From Aurantimicrobium sp. INA4 (GTDB lineage Bacteria; Actinomycetota; Actinomycetes; Actinomycetales; Microbacteriaceae): 64,000 nt of DNA. The position numbers were made by a program, and so were the translations under genes. The stretch covers positions 1,426,001-1,490,000 of the forward strand of contig NZ_AP027040.1 of NCBI RefSeq assembly GCF_027924525.1, written 5' to 3'. Below, piece after piece: positions 8,690-18,981 of the stretch. Position 1 is the stretch's first letter, and every line of letters starts with the position of its first letter. The notes below the pieces were generated by a model. The model was not told the DNA's origin and searched no databases. It saw only the letters and a list, made by a program, of their open reading frames with translations.

Positions 8690-8695
8690 TAAACT
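8690..8695 (+). promoter_or_regulatory. Leaderless-type -10 of the GH13 gene at 8703
   Basis: TAAACT with 7 nt to the ATG and no Shine-Dalgarno between, which would start the mRNA at or next to the start codon. Confidence 0.5.
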
Positions 8696-8702
8696 TGCTT
8701 TC

Positions 8703-10346
8703 ATGGTTGAAAAAGAGTGGTGGCGTTCCTCCGTTATTTATCAGATTTACCCCAGGTCCTTTGCCGATTCCAACGGTGACGGCATTGGTGATCTGCCAGG
8801 AATTACAGCACGTCTACCCAAGCTCAAAGAGCTGGGGGTCGACGCAATTTGGCTGTCACCATTTATGACCAGTCCGCAAAAGGATGCCGGTTATGACGTT
8901 GCCAACTATTGCGATGTTGACCCTTTGTTTGGGACTCTCGCTGATTTCGATGCACTTGAGGCCAGAGCGCACAGTCTCGGCCTCAAAGTGATTGTGGATT
9001 TAGTTCCCAACCACTGTTCTTCCGAACACCCCTGGTTTGTGGAAGCTCTTGCCGCCGGTGAGGGCAGCAAGGAGCGCGCTCGGTTTATGTTCCGGGAAGG
9101 CAAAGGAGAAAACGGAGAACTTCCCCCCAATAACTGGGAATCCGTTTTTGGCGGTCCGGCGTGGACTCGAACCACCAACCCAGACGGCACACCTGGACAA
9201 TGGTATCTCCACCTCTTTGACTCCAGCCAACCTGACTTCGACTGGACAAACCCCTGGGTCCGTGAGCGCTTTATTGAGATTCTGAAGTTTTGGCTGGACC
9301 GTGGAGTTGACGGCTTTCGTGTTGATGTTGCTCATGGTCTTTCTAAAGCACCTGGGCTTCCTGATTTCCGCCGTGACGAGGAGTACTGGAACACTCCTCC
9401 AGAAGAGCGCATCGATAACCCCTACTTCGGACACGAAGGTGTTCACGAGATCTACCGTGAGTGGAACAAGGTTCTTGCCGAATATCCCGGCGAGCGCATT
9501 TTGTGTGCCGAGGCATTTGTCGAGCCTTTGAGCAAAATGGCGCTGTGGGTTCGCCCTGATGAAATGCAACAGGCTTTCAACTTCCCTTTCCTCGTCACAC
9601 GCTGGAATGGCGAACAGATGCGTCAGGTTATCAAGGATTCCATCTCCGCTTTTGGCGAGGTGGGTGCGCCAAGTACGTGGGTGCTCTCAAACCACGACCA
9701 GGTGCGACATGCCACGCGATTAGCTCTGGACCCCAACACCAACACCGCAGATCGCATTACCGGTATTGGACCATTGACGGAACCCAAACCAGATCCAGCT
9801 TTAGGTCTTGCTCGCGCTCGCGCAGCGTCCGTGATGATGCTTGCTTTGCCTGGGGTTGCGTACATGTATCAGGGTGAAGAGCTGGGTCTTCCCGAAGCTG
9901 TAGATATTCCTGATGACAAACGCCAAGACCCTACGTTCTTCAGAACAGCTGGTAAATCGTATGGTCGTGATGGCTGCCGCGTTCCTCTTCCTTGGGAAGC
10001 CGAAGAGACAAACTTTGGTTTTGGTGCTGCGGGAGAACCTTGGTTGCCTCAGCCTGAGGTTTACCGCGCGTATTCTCGTGATCTCGAAGAAGCAGACCCT
10101 GACTCAACACTGTCATTGTATAAAGCAGCGCTAGCGGGGCGTAAGGAGTTGCGTCTTGGCGAGGGAGAACTGGAGTGGATTGAAGGAACTCCCGAGAACA
10201 TTCTTGGTTTCCGAAACAACGACGTCACGGTGTTTATCAACTACAGCGAGGACGACTTTGCTCTTCCAGCGGGAAAGATCATCCTCGATAGTGCTGACAG
10301 TAGTGACGGGATTCTCAAGCCCGCTAGTGCAGTGTGGTTGGTGTAA
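8703..10346 (+). CDS. GH13 alpha-glucosidase (GH13_30-like)
   Basis: A 547-residue cytosolic glycoside hydrolase family 13 enzyme predicted to release glucose from maltose, sucrose or malto-oligosaccharides. All four GH13 regions are present: VDLVPNHCSSEHPWF (region I), GFRVDVAHG with the nucleophile Asp (II, about residue 205), ILCAEAFVE with the acid/base Glu (III) and SNHD (IV). The Asp-Val-Ala-His-Gly after the nucleophile and the opening WWRSSVIYQIYPRSFADSNG are typical of actinobacterial alpha-glucosidases. There is no signal peptide, so the sugar must be imported. No transporter or regulator is adjacent. It ends 2 nt before the convergent M23 gene. Confidence 0.92.
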   Translation: MVEKEWWRSSVIYQIYPRSFADSNGDGIGDLPGITARLPKLKELGVDAIWLSPFMTSPQKDAGYDVANYCDVDPLFGTLADFDALEARAHSLGLKVIVDLVPNHCSSEHPWFVEALAAGEGSKERARFMFREGKGENGELPPNNWESVFGGPAWTRTTNPDGTPGQWYLHLFDSSQPDFDWTNPWVRERFIEILKFWLDRGVDGFRVDVAHGLSKAPGLPDFRRDEEYWNTPPEERIDNPYFGHEGVHEIYREWNKVLAEYPGERILCAEAFVEPLSKMALWVRPDEMQQAFNFPFLVTRWNGEQMRQVIKDSISAFGEVGAPSTWVLSNHDQVRHATRLALDPNTNTADRITGIGPLTEPKPDPALGLARARAASVMMLALPGVAYMYQGEELGLPEAVDIPDDKRQDPTFFRTAGKSYGRDGCRVPLPWEAEETNFGFGAAGEPWLPQPEVYRAYSRDLEEADPDSTLSLYKAALAGRKELRLGEGELEWIEGTPENILGFRNNDVTVFINYSEDDFALPAGKIILDSADSSDGILKPASAVWLV

Positions 10347-10348
10347 AC

Positions 10349-11818
10349 CTAGCCTGCGTAGTTGCTCATGAATGGAGCGGGGTCAATTTGTACTCCATTG
10401 ACATGCACTTCAAAGTGAAGGTGAGAACCTGTTGAGTTACCTGTGCTTCCTACAGCCCCGATAACTTGGCCAGCGCCCACGCCTTGGCCAACTCCTACGT
10501 CGAGACGGCTGAGGTGACCATAGAGGGTGTCAAACTGAACACCGTTCACGTTGTGCGCGATGATGACACAGACACCCAAGCTGTTGTTGGGTGATGGCTG
10601 AGCAGCCTTAACAATTCCGTCGGCAACAGAATAAATGGGGGTTCCTGTTTCACCCTCAAAGTCAATACCTGCGTGCAGGGATCCCCAGCGATAACCGTAT
10701 CCAGAGGAAACTTTTCTGTTGGTCAACGGCCATGTAATGGCCCCTCCTGACGAAGGTGGGTTTACTGAAGTTTCTTCACCACACAGCCCAGAGTTTCCAT
10801 AGAACTGTATGGGGGCCGCCTTGGCAGCCAGTGTGACGTCAACCCCATCGCGTGAAGCGGTGGCAGTCGTAGAATCTGCATCAACATCCACCGACTGGCT
10901 AGCCAAGGAGACTTGCTCGTCCAAGAAGGCTTGCATCTTGATCTTTGCTACGTCCGATTGGGTAAGCAGAGCATTAGCCGGGATAGAGATGGACAGCGCG
11001 AATGCGAAGCATGCAAATAAAGCAAGCACTGAGAAAACTCGCTGAGAAATTTGACGGCGGCGGTCAGCTGCACTTCGATCACGTTGACTGCGGTTGCTCA
11101 AGAATGCAGGGCGTCGTGGCATTGTTCGCTTGACCAATTTGTGTGGTCGAACACTTTGCTCTTCAGAAGTACTCTCACGAGCAGCGTTCTGCAAGGCAGC
11201 AGTTTGAGCAATAGTGAGAGATGCTGCCGGGGCTAACGGCTCTGAACCTCCAGGCGTTTCAATAGCCTCTGGCTCAGTTTCCTCAACGGGTTCGACGGAG
11301 ACCACTGGTTCTGCCACCGGTACAACAAAGTTACCGACAGGTTCAACCTCGAGTTCAGGAATTGTCTCTTCACTGACCGACTCAGTGAGTGCAGCAGGTT
11401 GAAGCTCGGGGACAATAACTGGGGCAACAGCAGGTTTTACTTCTTCGGAAATCTCAGGAACGACAACCACATTGTGAGATTCAGCACTTGCTACCGGAGA
11501 GGCATCATCTATTCCAGGTTGCGATGAATTAGTCAGAAGGCCCTGCTCGCGTAAGCGGAGCTCACGACGCGTGAGAGGCTGATCGCTCCGAGGAGTACCT
11601 ACAGGCTGCGCTTGAGGCGCAGAAATTGGTGGGGTGTGAGTTTGTGGGGTCGCGGAAACAGCAGGTTCTTGCACAGGAACATCTTGCCGTGCAGAAACAA
11701 CAGGATTGACACCGTTCTTGCGCTCCCACTCACGCAGTTCTCGTCTGGTGAGTCCTGCAGGAGGGGTCAACGCAGAGCTAGTTGCCGCGGCAACGTTCTC
11801 TTCGAATTCTCCGGCCAT
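10349..11818 (-). CDS. Membrane-anchored M23 (LytM-type) peptidase with long cytosolic N-terminus
   Basis: A 489-residue protein. Residues 1 to about 255 are rich in Pro, Glu, Val and Ala, with two RRELREWERK / RRELRLREQG-like short repeats (TRREL near 25 and 83). A basic stretch (RSAADRRRQISQR) precedes one membrane helix (about 259-281). The outer part ends in an M23 domain: WPLTNRKVSSGYGYR, the zinc-ligand motif HAGID, a GHLSRL segment, and SHLHFEVHVNG. It is predicted to cleave peptidoglycan cross-links or, if weakly active, to activate other hydrolases. Zinc ligands look complete. The long cytosolic tail is unusual and may bind a division or cell-wall partner. Confidence 0.9.
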   Translation of the reverse strand: MAGEFEENVAAATSSALTPPAGLTRRELREWERKNGVNPVVSARQDVPVQEPAVSATPQTHTPPISAPQAQPVGTPRSDQPLTRRELRLREQGLLTNSSQPGIDDASPVASAESHNVVVVPEISEEVKPAVAPVIVPELQPAALTESVSEETIPELEVEPVGNFVVPVAEPVVSVEPVEETEPEAIETPGGSEPLAPAASLTIAQTAALQNAARESTSEEQSVRPHKLVKRTMPRRPAFLSNRSQRDRSAADRRRQISQRVFSVLALFACFAFALSISIPANALLTQSDVAKIKMQAFLDEQVSLASQSVDVDADSTTATASRDGVDVTLAAKAAPIQFYGNSGLCGEETSVNPPSSGGAITWPLTNRKVSSGYGYRWGSLHAGIDFEGETGTPIYSVADGIVKAAQPSPNNSLGVCVIIAHNVNGVQFDTLYGHLSRLDVGVGQGVGAGQVIGAVGSTGNSTGSHLHFEVHVNGVQIDPAPFMSNYAG

Positions 11819-11937
11819 GCACTCTCATCCAAATTGTGGGCGCGAAAAAGCACCCTCGAAATGTAACGGAATGATTAAGGTTACCCGGCTAGCCTGAGAA
11901 ACTCCACCGAAAATTGGTCTAATTCCGGGTAAAAATA

Positions 11938-12747
11938 CTACTTGAGCAGGAGTTTTTCAATTTCAGGAAACAGTTGTTTATTCGTTGCCAAAAGCATAGA
12001 TTCACCTTCTGGAGCACCGTTGAGCCCACCAACGACGACACCGGCTTCGCGCGCAATCAAACTCCCGGCTGCATGATCCCAAGGCTTGGTGCCGCGCTCG
12101 AAGTAGCCATCTAGTCGACCTGATGCCACTGCACACAAGTCCAAAGATGCTGCACCAGCACGGCGAATATCCCTTACTGAAGGAAGGATTCTTGTCAGAA
12201 CCTGAGCTTGTTCACTGCGAACTTCAGAACTGTAGCCAAATCCTGTGGCAAAAAGAGCATGAGCAAGAAGGGTTTCTTCGTTGACTCGCAATTGCGTAAT
12301 CGTTCCATTCCATTCTTGGAATGCACCGCCGCCGCCGCTTCCGTAATACAAATCTTCGATGGCTGGGTTATACACAACACCGGCGAGCTGCTTCCAGCTT
12401 GCTGGGTCAGCAATCCCCTCAACGACAGCAATGCTCACCGCGTATTGAGGAATGTCATAGAGGTAGTTGACCGTGCCATCGATGGGGTCAACAATCCAGG
12501 TCAACCCAGATGTTCCTGAGCTATCACTGCCCTCTTCACCATAGAAACCATCCTCGGGACGCAGCTGGGCAAGACGTGCCTTCACGAACTCTTCACACTC
12601 ACGGTCTGCAAGCGTTACAACGTCAATAGAAGTTGACTTCGTTGCTGCAACAGTCACACCTTCACGTCGCCGACGTGCGACAAGCTCACCAGCTTCGAGG
12701 GCAACAGTGCGAGCTATATCAAGAAGTTCGGTGGGAGAAACAGCCAT
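11938..12747 (-). CDS. Inositol monophosphatase family protein
   Basis: A 269-residue Mg2+-dependent phosphatase of the IMPase/FBPase superfamily. Motifs are DVVTLADRECEEFV, GEEGSD for the first metal Glu, the signature WIVDPIDGTVNYLYDIP (about residue 87), RRAGAASLDLCAVASGRLDG, and KPWDHAAGSLIAREAG carrying the third metal Asp. Family members hydrolyse inositol phosphates, histidinol phosphate (HisN) or PAP; which substrate applies here is not clear. The start lies 9 nt after the BadF-type kinase stop. No ribosome binding site at useful spacing is seen, but TAGCCT is 6 nt ahead of the ATG. Confidence 0.9.
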   Translation of the reverse strand: MAVSPTELLDIARTVALEAGELVARRRREGVTVAATKSTSIDVVTLADRECEEFVKARLAQLRPEDGFYGEEGSDSSGTSGLTWIVDPIDGTVNYLYDIPQYAVSIAVVEGIADPASWKQLAGVVYNPAIEDLYYGSGGGGAFQEWNGTITQLRVNEETLLAHALFATGFGYSSEVRSEQAQVLTRILPSVRDIRRAGAASLDLCAVASGRLDGYFERGTKPWDHAAGSLIAREAGVVVGGLNGAPEGESMLLATNKQLFPEIEKLLLK

Positions 12748-12753
12748 ACTCCA

Positions 12754-12759
12754 AGGCTA
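12754..12759 (-). promoter_or_regulatory. Leaderless-type -10 overlapping the kinase stop codon
   Basis: TAGCCT on the minus strand with exactly 6 nt to the IMPase ATG. Its first three bases are the TAG stop of the upstream kinase gene. Confidence 0.4.
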
Positions 12760-13701
12760 CAAGTTGTTTTCGTCGCGGGAGGCCGTGTGAATGCTCCCGC
12801 GCAAGGCAGAAGTTTCAGGAAGTGAAGACAGGAGTGCAACACCTTCAATTGGCTCTGCCAGCGGAGCGACAAACTCCGCCTGAGGTACATCTTGCAGAAC
12901 AGCGGTAACGAAAGCATCTTTGAGCATCTCAGCTTTCATGACGTTTCCAACCCAACTAAAACGTGGGGAGTCTGAATCACGTAGCCCAACTCGTTGAGCA
13001 GCTGTCACAGCTGACAAAGCCAACTCCTGACCAGCCGCGTTGACGATTCTGCGAGCTTCCTCATCTTCTTCAGCGAGCTCGATAACACTCTTAGCGAAAG
13101 ACGCGATTCGAGCGACGCGGTCATTGCTGGTTTGCAATTCTATGTATGCCTCTTCGGGATGCGAGAAGTTCTCGGTCACCAAAGAGAGCAAACTACTTGA
13201 GGGGATACGGCCGTCGTAAACTCGCATGCCGGCTTCTAACCCTGCTCGACCAATCCAATAGGCAGAACCAGCATCTCCTATGAGATTTCCCCAACCGTCT
13301 ATCCGCACCATGTCGTTTTCACCGACACCGAGGGTGACCACCCCTGTACCCACTGCCGTAACGATGCCCAACTGTGTTCCCAACGCACCTAAGAACCCAG
13401 TGATCGAGTCATGAGCGAGGGACACGTCTCGAACATTGACAGGCAAAAGTTCAAGTAACTCTGCTGGCCTACTCTGAGCTGCAGTCAGCCCTGTCATCCC
13501 AATCGATAGTGAAACTGGTGCGTTCACTCCCTCCAACGAGGTAGTGATGAAATCTGCCAGCTGAGAAAAGAGTTCCCGGTCGGTCTTTACTCCGGGAAAA
13601 TGCTGCAGGGAACGGATATCCCTATCGATGAGAAGAGTGCGAACACCAGTCTGCCCAGCATCGAGCGCAAGAGTGAGATTCGTTGAAGGTGACGTGTTCA
13701 C
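12757..13701 (-). CDS. BadF/BadG-type ATPase, N-acetylglucosamine-kinase-like
   Basis: A 314-residue ASKHA-fold protein. The phosphate-1 loop LALDAGQTGVRTLLID (10-25), ISIGMTGL-like core, AHDSITGFLGAL, phosphate-2 ITAVGTG-like TAVGTGVVTLGV (about 115) and GWGNLIGDAGSAYWIGRAGL match the BcrAD/BadFG ATPase group. This includes eukaryote-type GlcNAc kinase and bacterial sugar kinases such as MurK. A role in recycling cell-wall amino sugars would fit the neighbouring M23 peptidase, but that is inference. Start is a GTG. It is followed closely by the IMPase-family gene. Confidence 0.85.
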   Translation of the reverse strand: MNTSPSTNLTLALDAGQTGVRTLLIDRDIRSLQHFPGVKTDRELFSQLADFITTSLEGVNAPVSLSIGMTGLTAAQSRPAELLELLPVNVRDVSLAHDSITGFLGALGTQLGIVTAVGTGVVTLGVGENDMVRIDGWGNLIGDAGSAYWIGRAGLEAGMRVYDGRIPSSSLLSLVTENFSHPEEAYIELQTSNDRVARIASFAKSVIELAEEDEEARRIVNAAGQELALSAVTAAQRVGLRDSDSPRFSWVGNVMKAEMLKDAFVTAVLQDVPQAEFVAPLAEPIEGVALLSSLPETSALRGSIHTASRDENNL

Positions 13702-13763
13702 GATTAACCGATCTGCTTAGAGCTTGAGGTACAAGCAAAGAGACGACATGGTGCTTCGGAATG

Positions 13764-15500
13764 CTATGCCTGGAAAGCGAGCGTTCCGTCGATGTAGGTT
13801 TCGTTGACCACAATCTTGTCCCAGCTAGCTGGGTCTGACGTCCACGGATTACTATCAACCACCGCGTAGTCGGCACGCTTTCCAACTTCCAGTGAACCCC
13901 GGTCATCTGCGTGAATCTGCCAGGCAGCATTCGTGGTGATCGCGGCAAGTGCTTGCGCGGGAGTAGCACATTCAGCAGCGTTGAGGACAGAACCATCCGC
14001 CTGCAGCTGTCGCAGCACAGCGGTTCGTGCGCTTTGAAGAGGGTGAACCTTGCTCACGTTGTAATCGGAGTGAAGGCTAGGGCGAAGCCCTGCTTTATAT
14101 GCTGAGGCAACCCGATCAAGTAGTTGAGCACGCTCCGGGCCAAGGATGGTGTCGCGGAAGGCAGCCCCCCAGTAGTACACGTGGTTCATCAAGAAGCTGG
14201 GGCTAATGTTCGCTTTGGCGAGACGAGCAAGGTGGTCATCTGTGGTGAAGGACACGTGCTCGAAACGGTGGCGCAGGTCGTTGGCTCCATAACCAGGAAG
14301 AATCTCTTCCATGGCTTCCAACGCCATTTCAACCGCAGCATCACCATTGGTGTGAACCATGATCTGCCAACCGTCATCGAGACCAGCCTTCAACGCACCA
14401 CGCAAACCTTCTGGAGTCCAGTCGGCGTGACCACCATTGTCTTCACCGAGGTAGGGCTGTGAGAAGTAGCCGGAGCGGCCTTGGTTAGAACCATCAGCGA
14501 CAACCTTCCACGCGTCTGCGCGAACCATTTCGTCTCCGCTGAACGGAGTGACACCCGCGTCCTTCCAAGTTTGAGCAACCTCAGCAGGTGTCTTGCCTGC
14601 CATTATCGCGAACTGAGCAGTGGAAACTCGAACGGGAAGACGCTTTGCCCCATTCATTTGGTGCAGCAACGCTAACTCACTCACACCAACAAGGCTTCCG
14701 GTTCCTGCTTCACGCAGGGAGGTAACACCCTGCTTGGCACACTCGTTCAAAATCTCGGTAATGCCAGCAGCCATATCTGCGGCGGAAGGCTTGGGGAATT
14801 TCGCCAACATCATCAACATGGCAGGGATCTCACCAATAACGCCAGTGAGTTTGCCATCTGCACGGAAAAATGTTCCGCCCGGAGGGTCCATAGTCTGGTA
14901 GTTGACTCCAGCTAGTTCAAATGCGGCACTGTTGGCATAGAGGTAGTGCATCGACGCATTCATCACAAGGACAGGGTTGTTGGGTGCAATCTGATCCAAA
15001 ATGTCGCGGGTGAGATCAGGTTCGCCAGGGAACAAGCTGGGGTCAAAAAGCTTTCCGAGGACGTATTGACCGGCAGGGGTCTGAGCAGCTGTTTGCTTCA
15101 GGGTGGCGACGACATCGTCAAAAGTTGCACACACTTCGTGAGACACGTCAGTCCAGGTGAGGTTGAGTAGAGATGACCAGATGTGCATGTGGGGCTCTAT
15201 CAAGCCAGGAATGACGACACCCTCTGGCTTGACGGTTGTGGTGGAAGAGTCTGTGAGGCCTTCAACGTCGTTGAGCGCACCTATACCGATAATCACACCA
15301 CCAGAAATAGCCATTGCTTCCGCAAGGGGTGCGGCAGGATTTCCTGTGGCAATAGTTCCCACTACAAGTGTCTCTGCGGCGTGGCCAACCTGGAGCCCCG
15401 CAGCGTGCTTGGCGGGAGTGATGGTGCTTCCAGCGGTGCTCAGCGCAGCACCTATGTGTTCTCTGGAGAGGGGGTGGGCTGAACAGCATCCTGTAGACAT
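13764..15500 (-). CDS. YtcJ-like amidohydrolase (amidohydrolase family 3)
   Basis: A metal-dependent hydrolase of about 578 residues in the YtcJ/Amidohydro_3 branch of the amidohydrolase superfamily. The metal motif is EPHMHIWS (the HxH). Later come WKVVADGSNQGRSGYFSQPY, MVHTNGDAAVEMALEAMEE, RHRFEHVSFTT and LHSDYNVSKVHP with the catalytic Asp, ending in the composite beta-domain motif GKRADYAVVDSNPW. The open frame runs upstream to 15656, but the ATG at 15500 has a strong AAAGGAG site and is preferred. Members act on various amides; the substrate is unknown. Confidence 0.88.
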   Translation of the reverse strand: MSTGCCSAHPLSREHIGAALSTAGSTITPAKHAAGLQVGHAAETLVVGTIATGNPAAPLAEAMAISGGVIIGIGALNDVEGLTDSSTTTVKPEGVVIPGLIEPHMHIWSSLLNLTWTDVSHEVCATFDDVVATLKQTAAQTPAGQYVLGKLFDPSLFPGEPDLTRDILDQIAPNNPVLVMNASMHYLYANSAAFELAGVNYQTMDPPGGTFFRADGKLTGVIGEIPAMLMMLAKFPKPSAADMAAGITEILNECAKQGVTSLREAGTGSLVGVSELALLHQMNGAKRLPVRVSTAQFAIMAGKTPAEVAQTWKDAGVTPFSGDEMVRADAWKVVADGSNQGRSGYFSQPYLGEDNGGHADWTPEGLRGALKAGLDDGWQIMVHTNGDAAVEMALEAMEEILPGYGANDLRHRFEHVSFTTDDHLARLAKANISPSFLMNHVYYWGAAFRDTILGPERAQLLDRVASAYKAGLRPSLHSDYNVSKVHPLQSARTAVLRQLQADGSVLNAAECATPAQALAAITTNAAWQIHADDRGSLEVGKRADYAVVDSNPWTSDPASWDKIVVNETYIDGTLAFQA

Positions 15501-15560
15501 TCGAACTCCTTTGTTTTGTTCTGTGTTCAACGTAGCAGCGAAATCTGATTGACTAAGCCC

Positions 15561-16550
15561 ATGGTTAGACCAGCTCTCAAAGCAAACATCATGTTTTTCT
15601 CGAGCATTGTGTTTATGCTCATTCCCACAATTTTGGTTGTGTTGGTCGGGTGGCAATCTGCTGCCTCACTAGCAATGCTTGCGGCCATGGGTGGACTCTT
15701 CTCCATGATTGGGTTGCACGGCCGAGGAATGCTGCTCCTGGTGATCGCTACGGGAGTTACGACATTTGCCGCCTCATTAGTCAGTAGTAATCCATGGGCT
15801 TCGGCAGTTTTGATGTTGATCTGTGGCGCTGGCCTTGGAGCCGTCAACAAGTGGGGCCTGTCTTTGTGGAACTTCATGTTCCCTGTCTTCGCTGCTGCAG
15901 TTATTGCTCAACCCCCCAAGGTTGCTACAGGAGCTCTCCCCAACGCACTCCTCACCAGTGGAATAGCAATGGGGTCATTGATTCTCGCTGCTGTGCTCAC
16001 CATGATTCTTGTGAAAGAGCCTCGCCAGAAAGAGATCACGGTTTACCCTCTCAAGGTCAACGTGATGTACGCCGTGAACTTAGGGTTACTTCTCGCTGCC
16101 GCCGGCTATTTCAGCTCGATCTACCGCCACGAACAATTAGGTGTGTGGCTCACGCTGACCATCGTGATTATTTTGATCTACCCCTATGCGGGCCAGAGCA
16201 CGAGCCGTGCGATCCAACGTGCTGCAGGAACAATACTTGGTTTCTTGATAGCTATTGGAGTGGGTGCATCAGGATTGCCCGATTTCCTTTTTTACGCAGC
16301 CGCCTTTGTTTTCCTCGAGATTGCACTGTTGATGCGTATTGTTCCTGGCAAGAAGTATTGGGAGTACGTCATGTTCCTCACCCCTGGCGTGGTGTTGATC
16401 TCTGGAAAGCCCGCTGAGTTGGCCACTGTCTCACACGATCGCCTCTATGCCACCATCATCGCGGCGGTTGCCTGCCTCTTAGTTCTCGCCATTGAACGAG
16501 GCTTGTTCTGGCGAGGCGGCTTAAATAAAAAGCCGGACCAAGCTTCCTAG
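15561..16550 (+). CDS. FUSC-like membrane protein
   Basis: A polytopic membrane protein of about 329 residues. Two hydrophobic blocks of roughly five or six helices each are separated by a short polar linker (VKEPRQKEITVYPLK). The second block begins VNVMYAVNLGLLLAAAGYFS and holds YPYAGQSTSRAIQRAAGTILGF, which matches the core of FUSC/aromatic-acid-exporter-like domains (PF13515 type). Such proteins are efflux components for aromatic acids or similar compounds; the substrate is unknown. An ATG at 15561 is taken as start; a TTG at 15549 in frame is possible. It is divergent from the amidohydrolase gene and ends in a strong terminator. Confidence 0.75.
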   Translation: MVRPALKANIMFFSSIVFMLIPTILVVLVGWQSAASLAMLAAMGGLFSMIGLHGRGMLLLVIATGVTTFAASLVSSNPWASAVLMLICGAGLGAVNKWGLSLWNFMFPVFAAAVIAQPPKVATGALPNALLTSGIAMGSLILAAVLTMILVKEPRQKEITVYPLKVNVMYAVNLGLLLAAAGYFSSIYRHEQLGVWLTLTIVIILIYPYAGQSTSRAIQRAAGTILGFLIAIGVGASGLPDFLFYAAAFVFLEIALLMRIVPGKKYWEYVMFLTPGVVLISGKPAELATVSHDRLYATIIAAVACLLVLAIERGLFWRGGLNKKPDQAS

Positions 16551-16560
16551 GAAAGCCAAA

Positions 16561-16591
16561 AAAGAACGCCTCCCTAGGGGAGGCGTTCTTT
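16561..16591. terminator. Bidirectional terminator between FUSC-like and icd genes
   Basis: Perfect 14-bp inverted repeat AAAGAACGCCTCCC / GGGAGGCGTTCTTT with a 3-nt loop, A-rich on the left and T-rich on the right, so it can work for both convergent genes. Confidence 0.88.
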
Positions 16592-16607
16592 CAGTTAGGC
16601 AATCAAA

Positions 16608-18833
<2,226 letters not shown>

Positions 18834-18938
18834 TTACCATTCTTCTTTTGGAGTGGTCTCTAAAAATCCTTCCCCAGCCTACCAAAAGTATCTTGATATC
18901 GAGCTATTTTTCTTGAGGGCCCATTTGCCAACAAACAA

Positions 18939-18970
18939 GAAAGCGCCAGGACAAAAGTCCTGGCGCTTTC
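18939..18970 (-). terminator. Terminator after the MMPL gene
   Basis: Perfect 14-bp inverted repeat GAAAGCGCCAGGAC / GTCCTGGCGCTTTC with an AAAA loop, 11 nt beyond the MMPL stop on the minus strand, followed there by TTGTTTG. Confidence 0.85.
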
Positions 18971-18981
18971 TGTTGATTCAG

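Noticed and set aside
9000-9569. A minus-strand frame of 189 codons inside the first GH13 gene
   Set aside because: It runs antisense to conserved GH13 catalytic regions and its translation matches no recognisable fold. Shadow frame.
15501-15656. A 52-residue N-terminal extension of the YtcJ-like amidohydrolase
   Set aside because: The extension is polar and His/Asn-rich, would overlap the divergent FUSC-like gene, and the internal ATG has a strong Shine-Dalgarno site.
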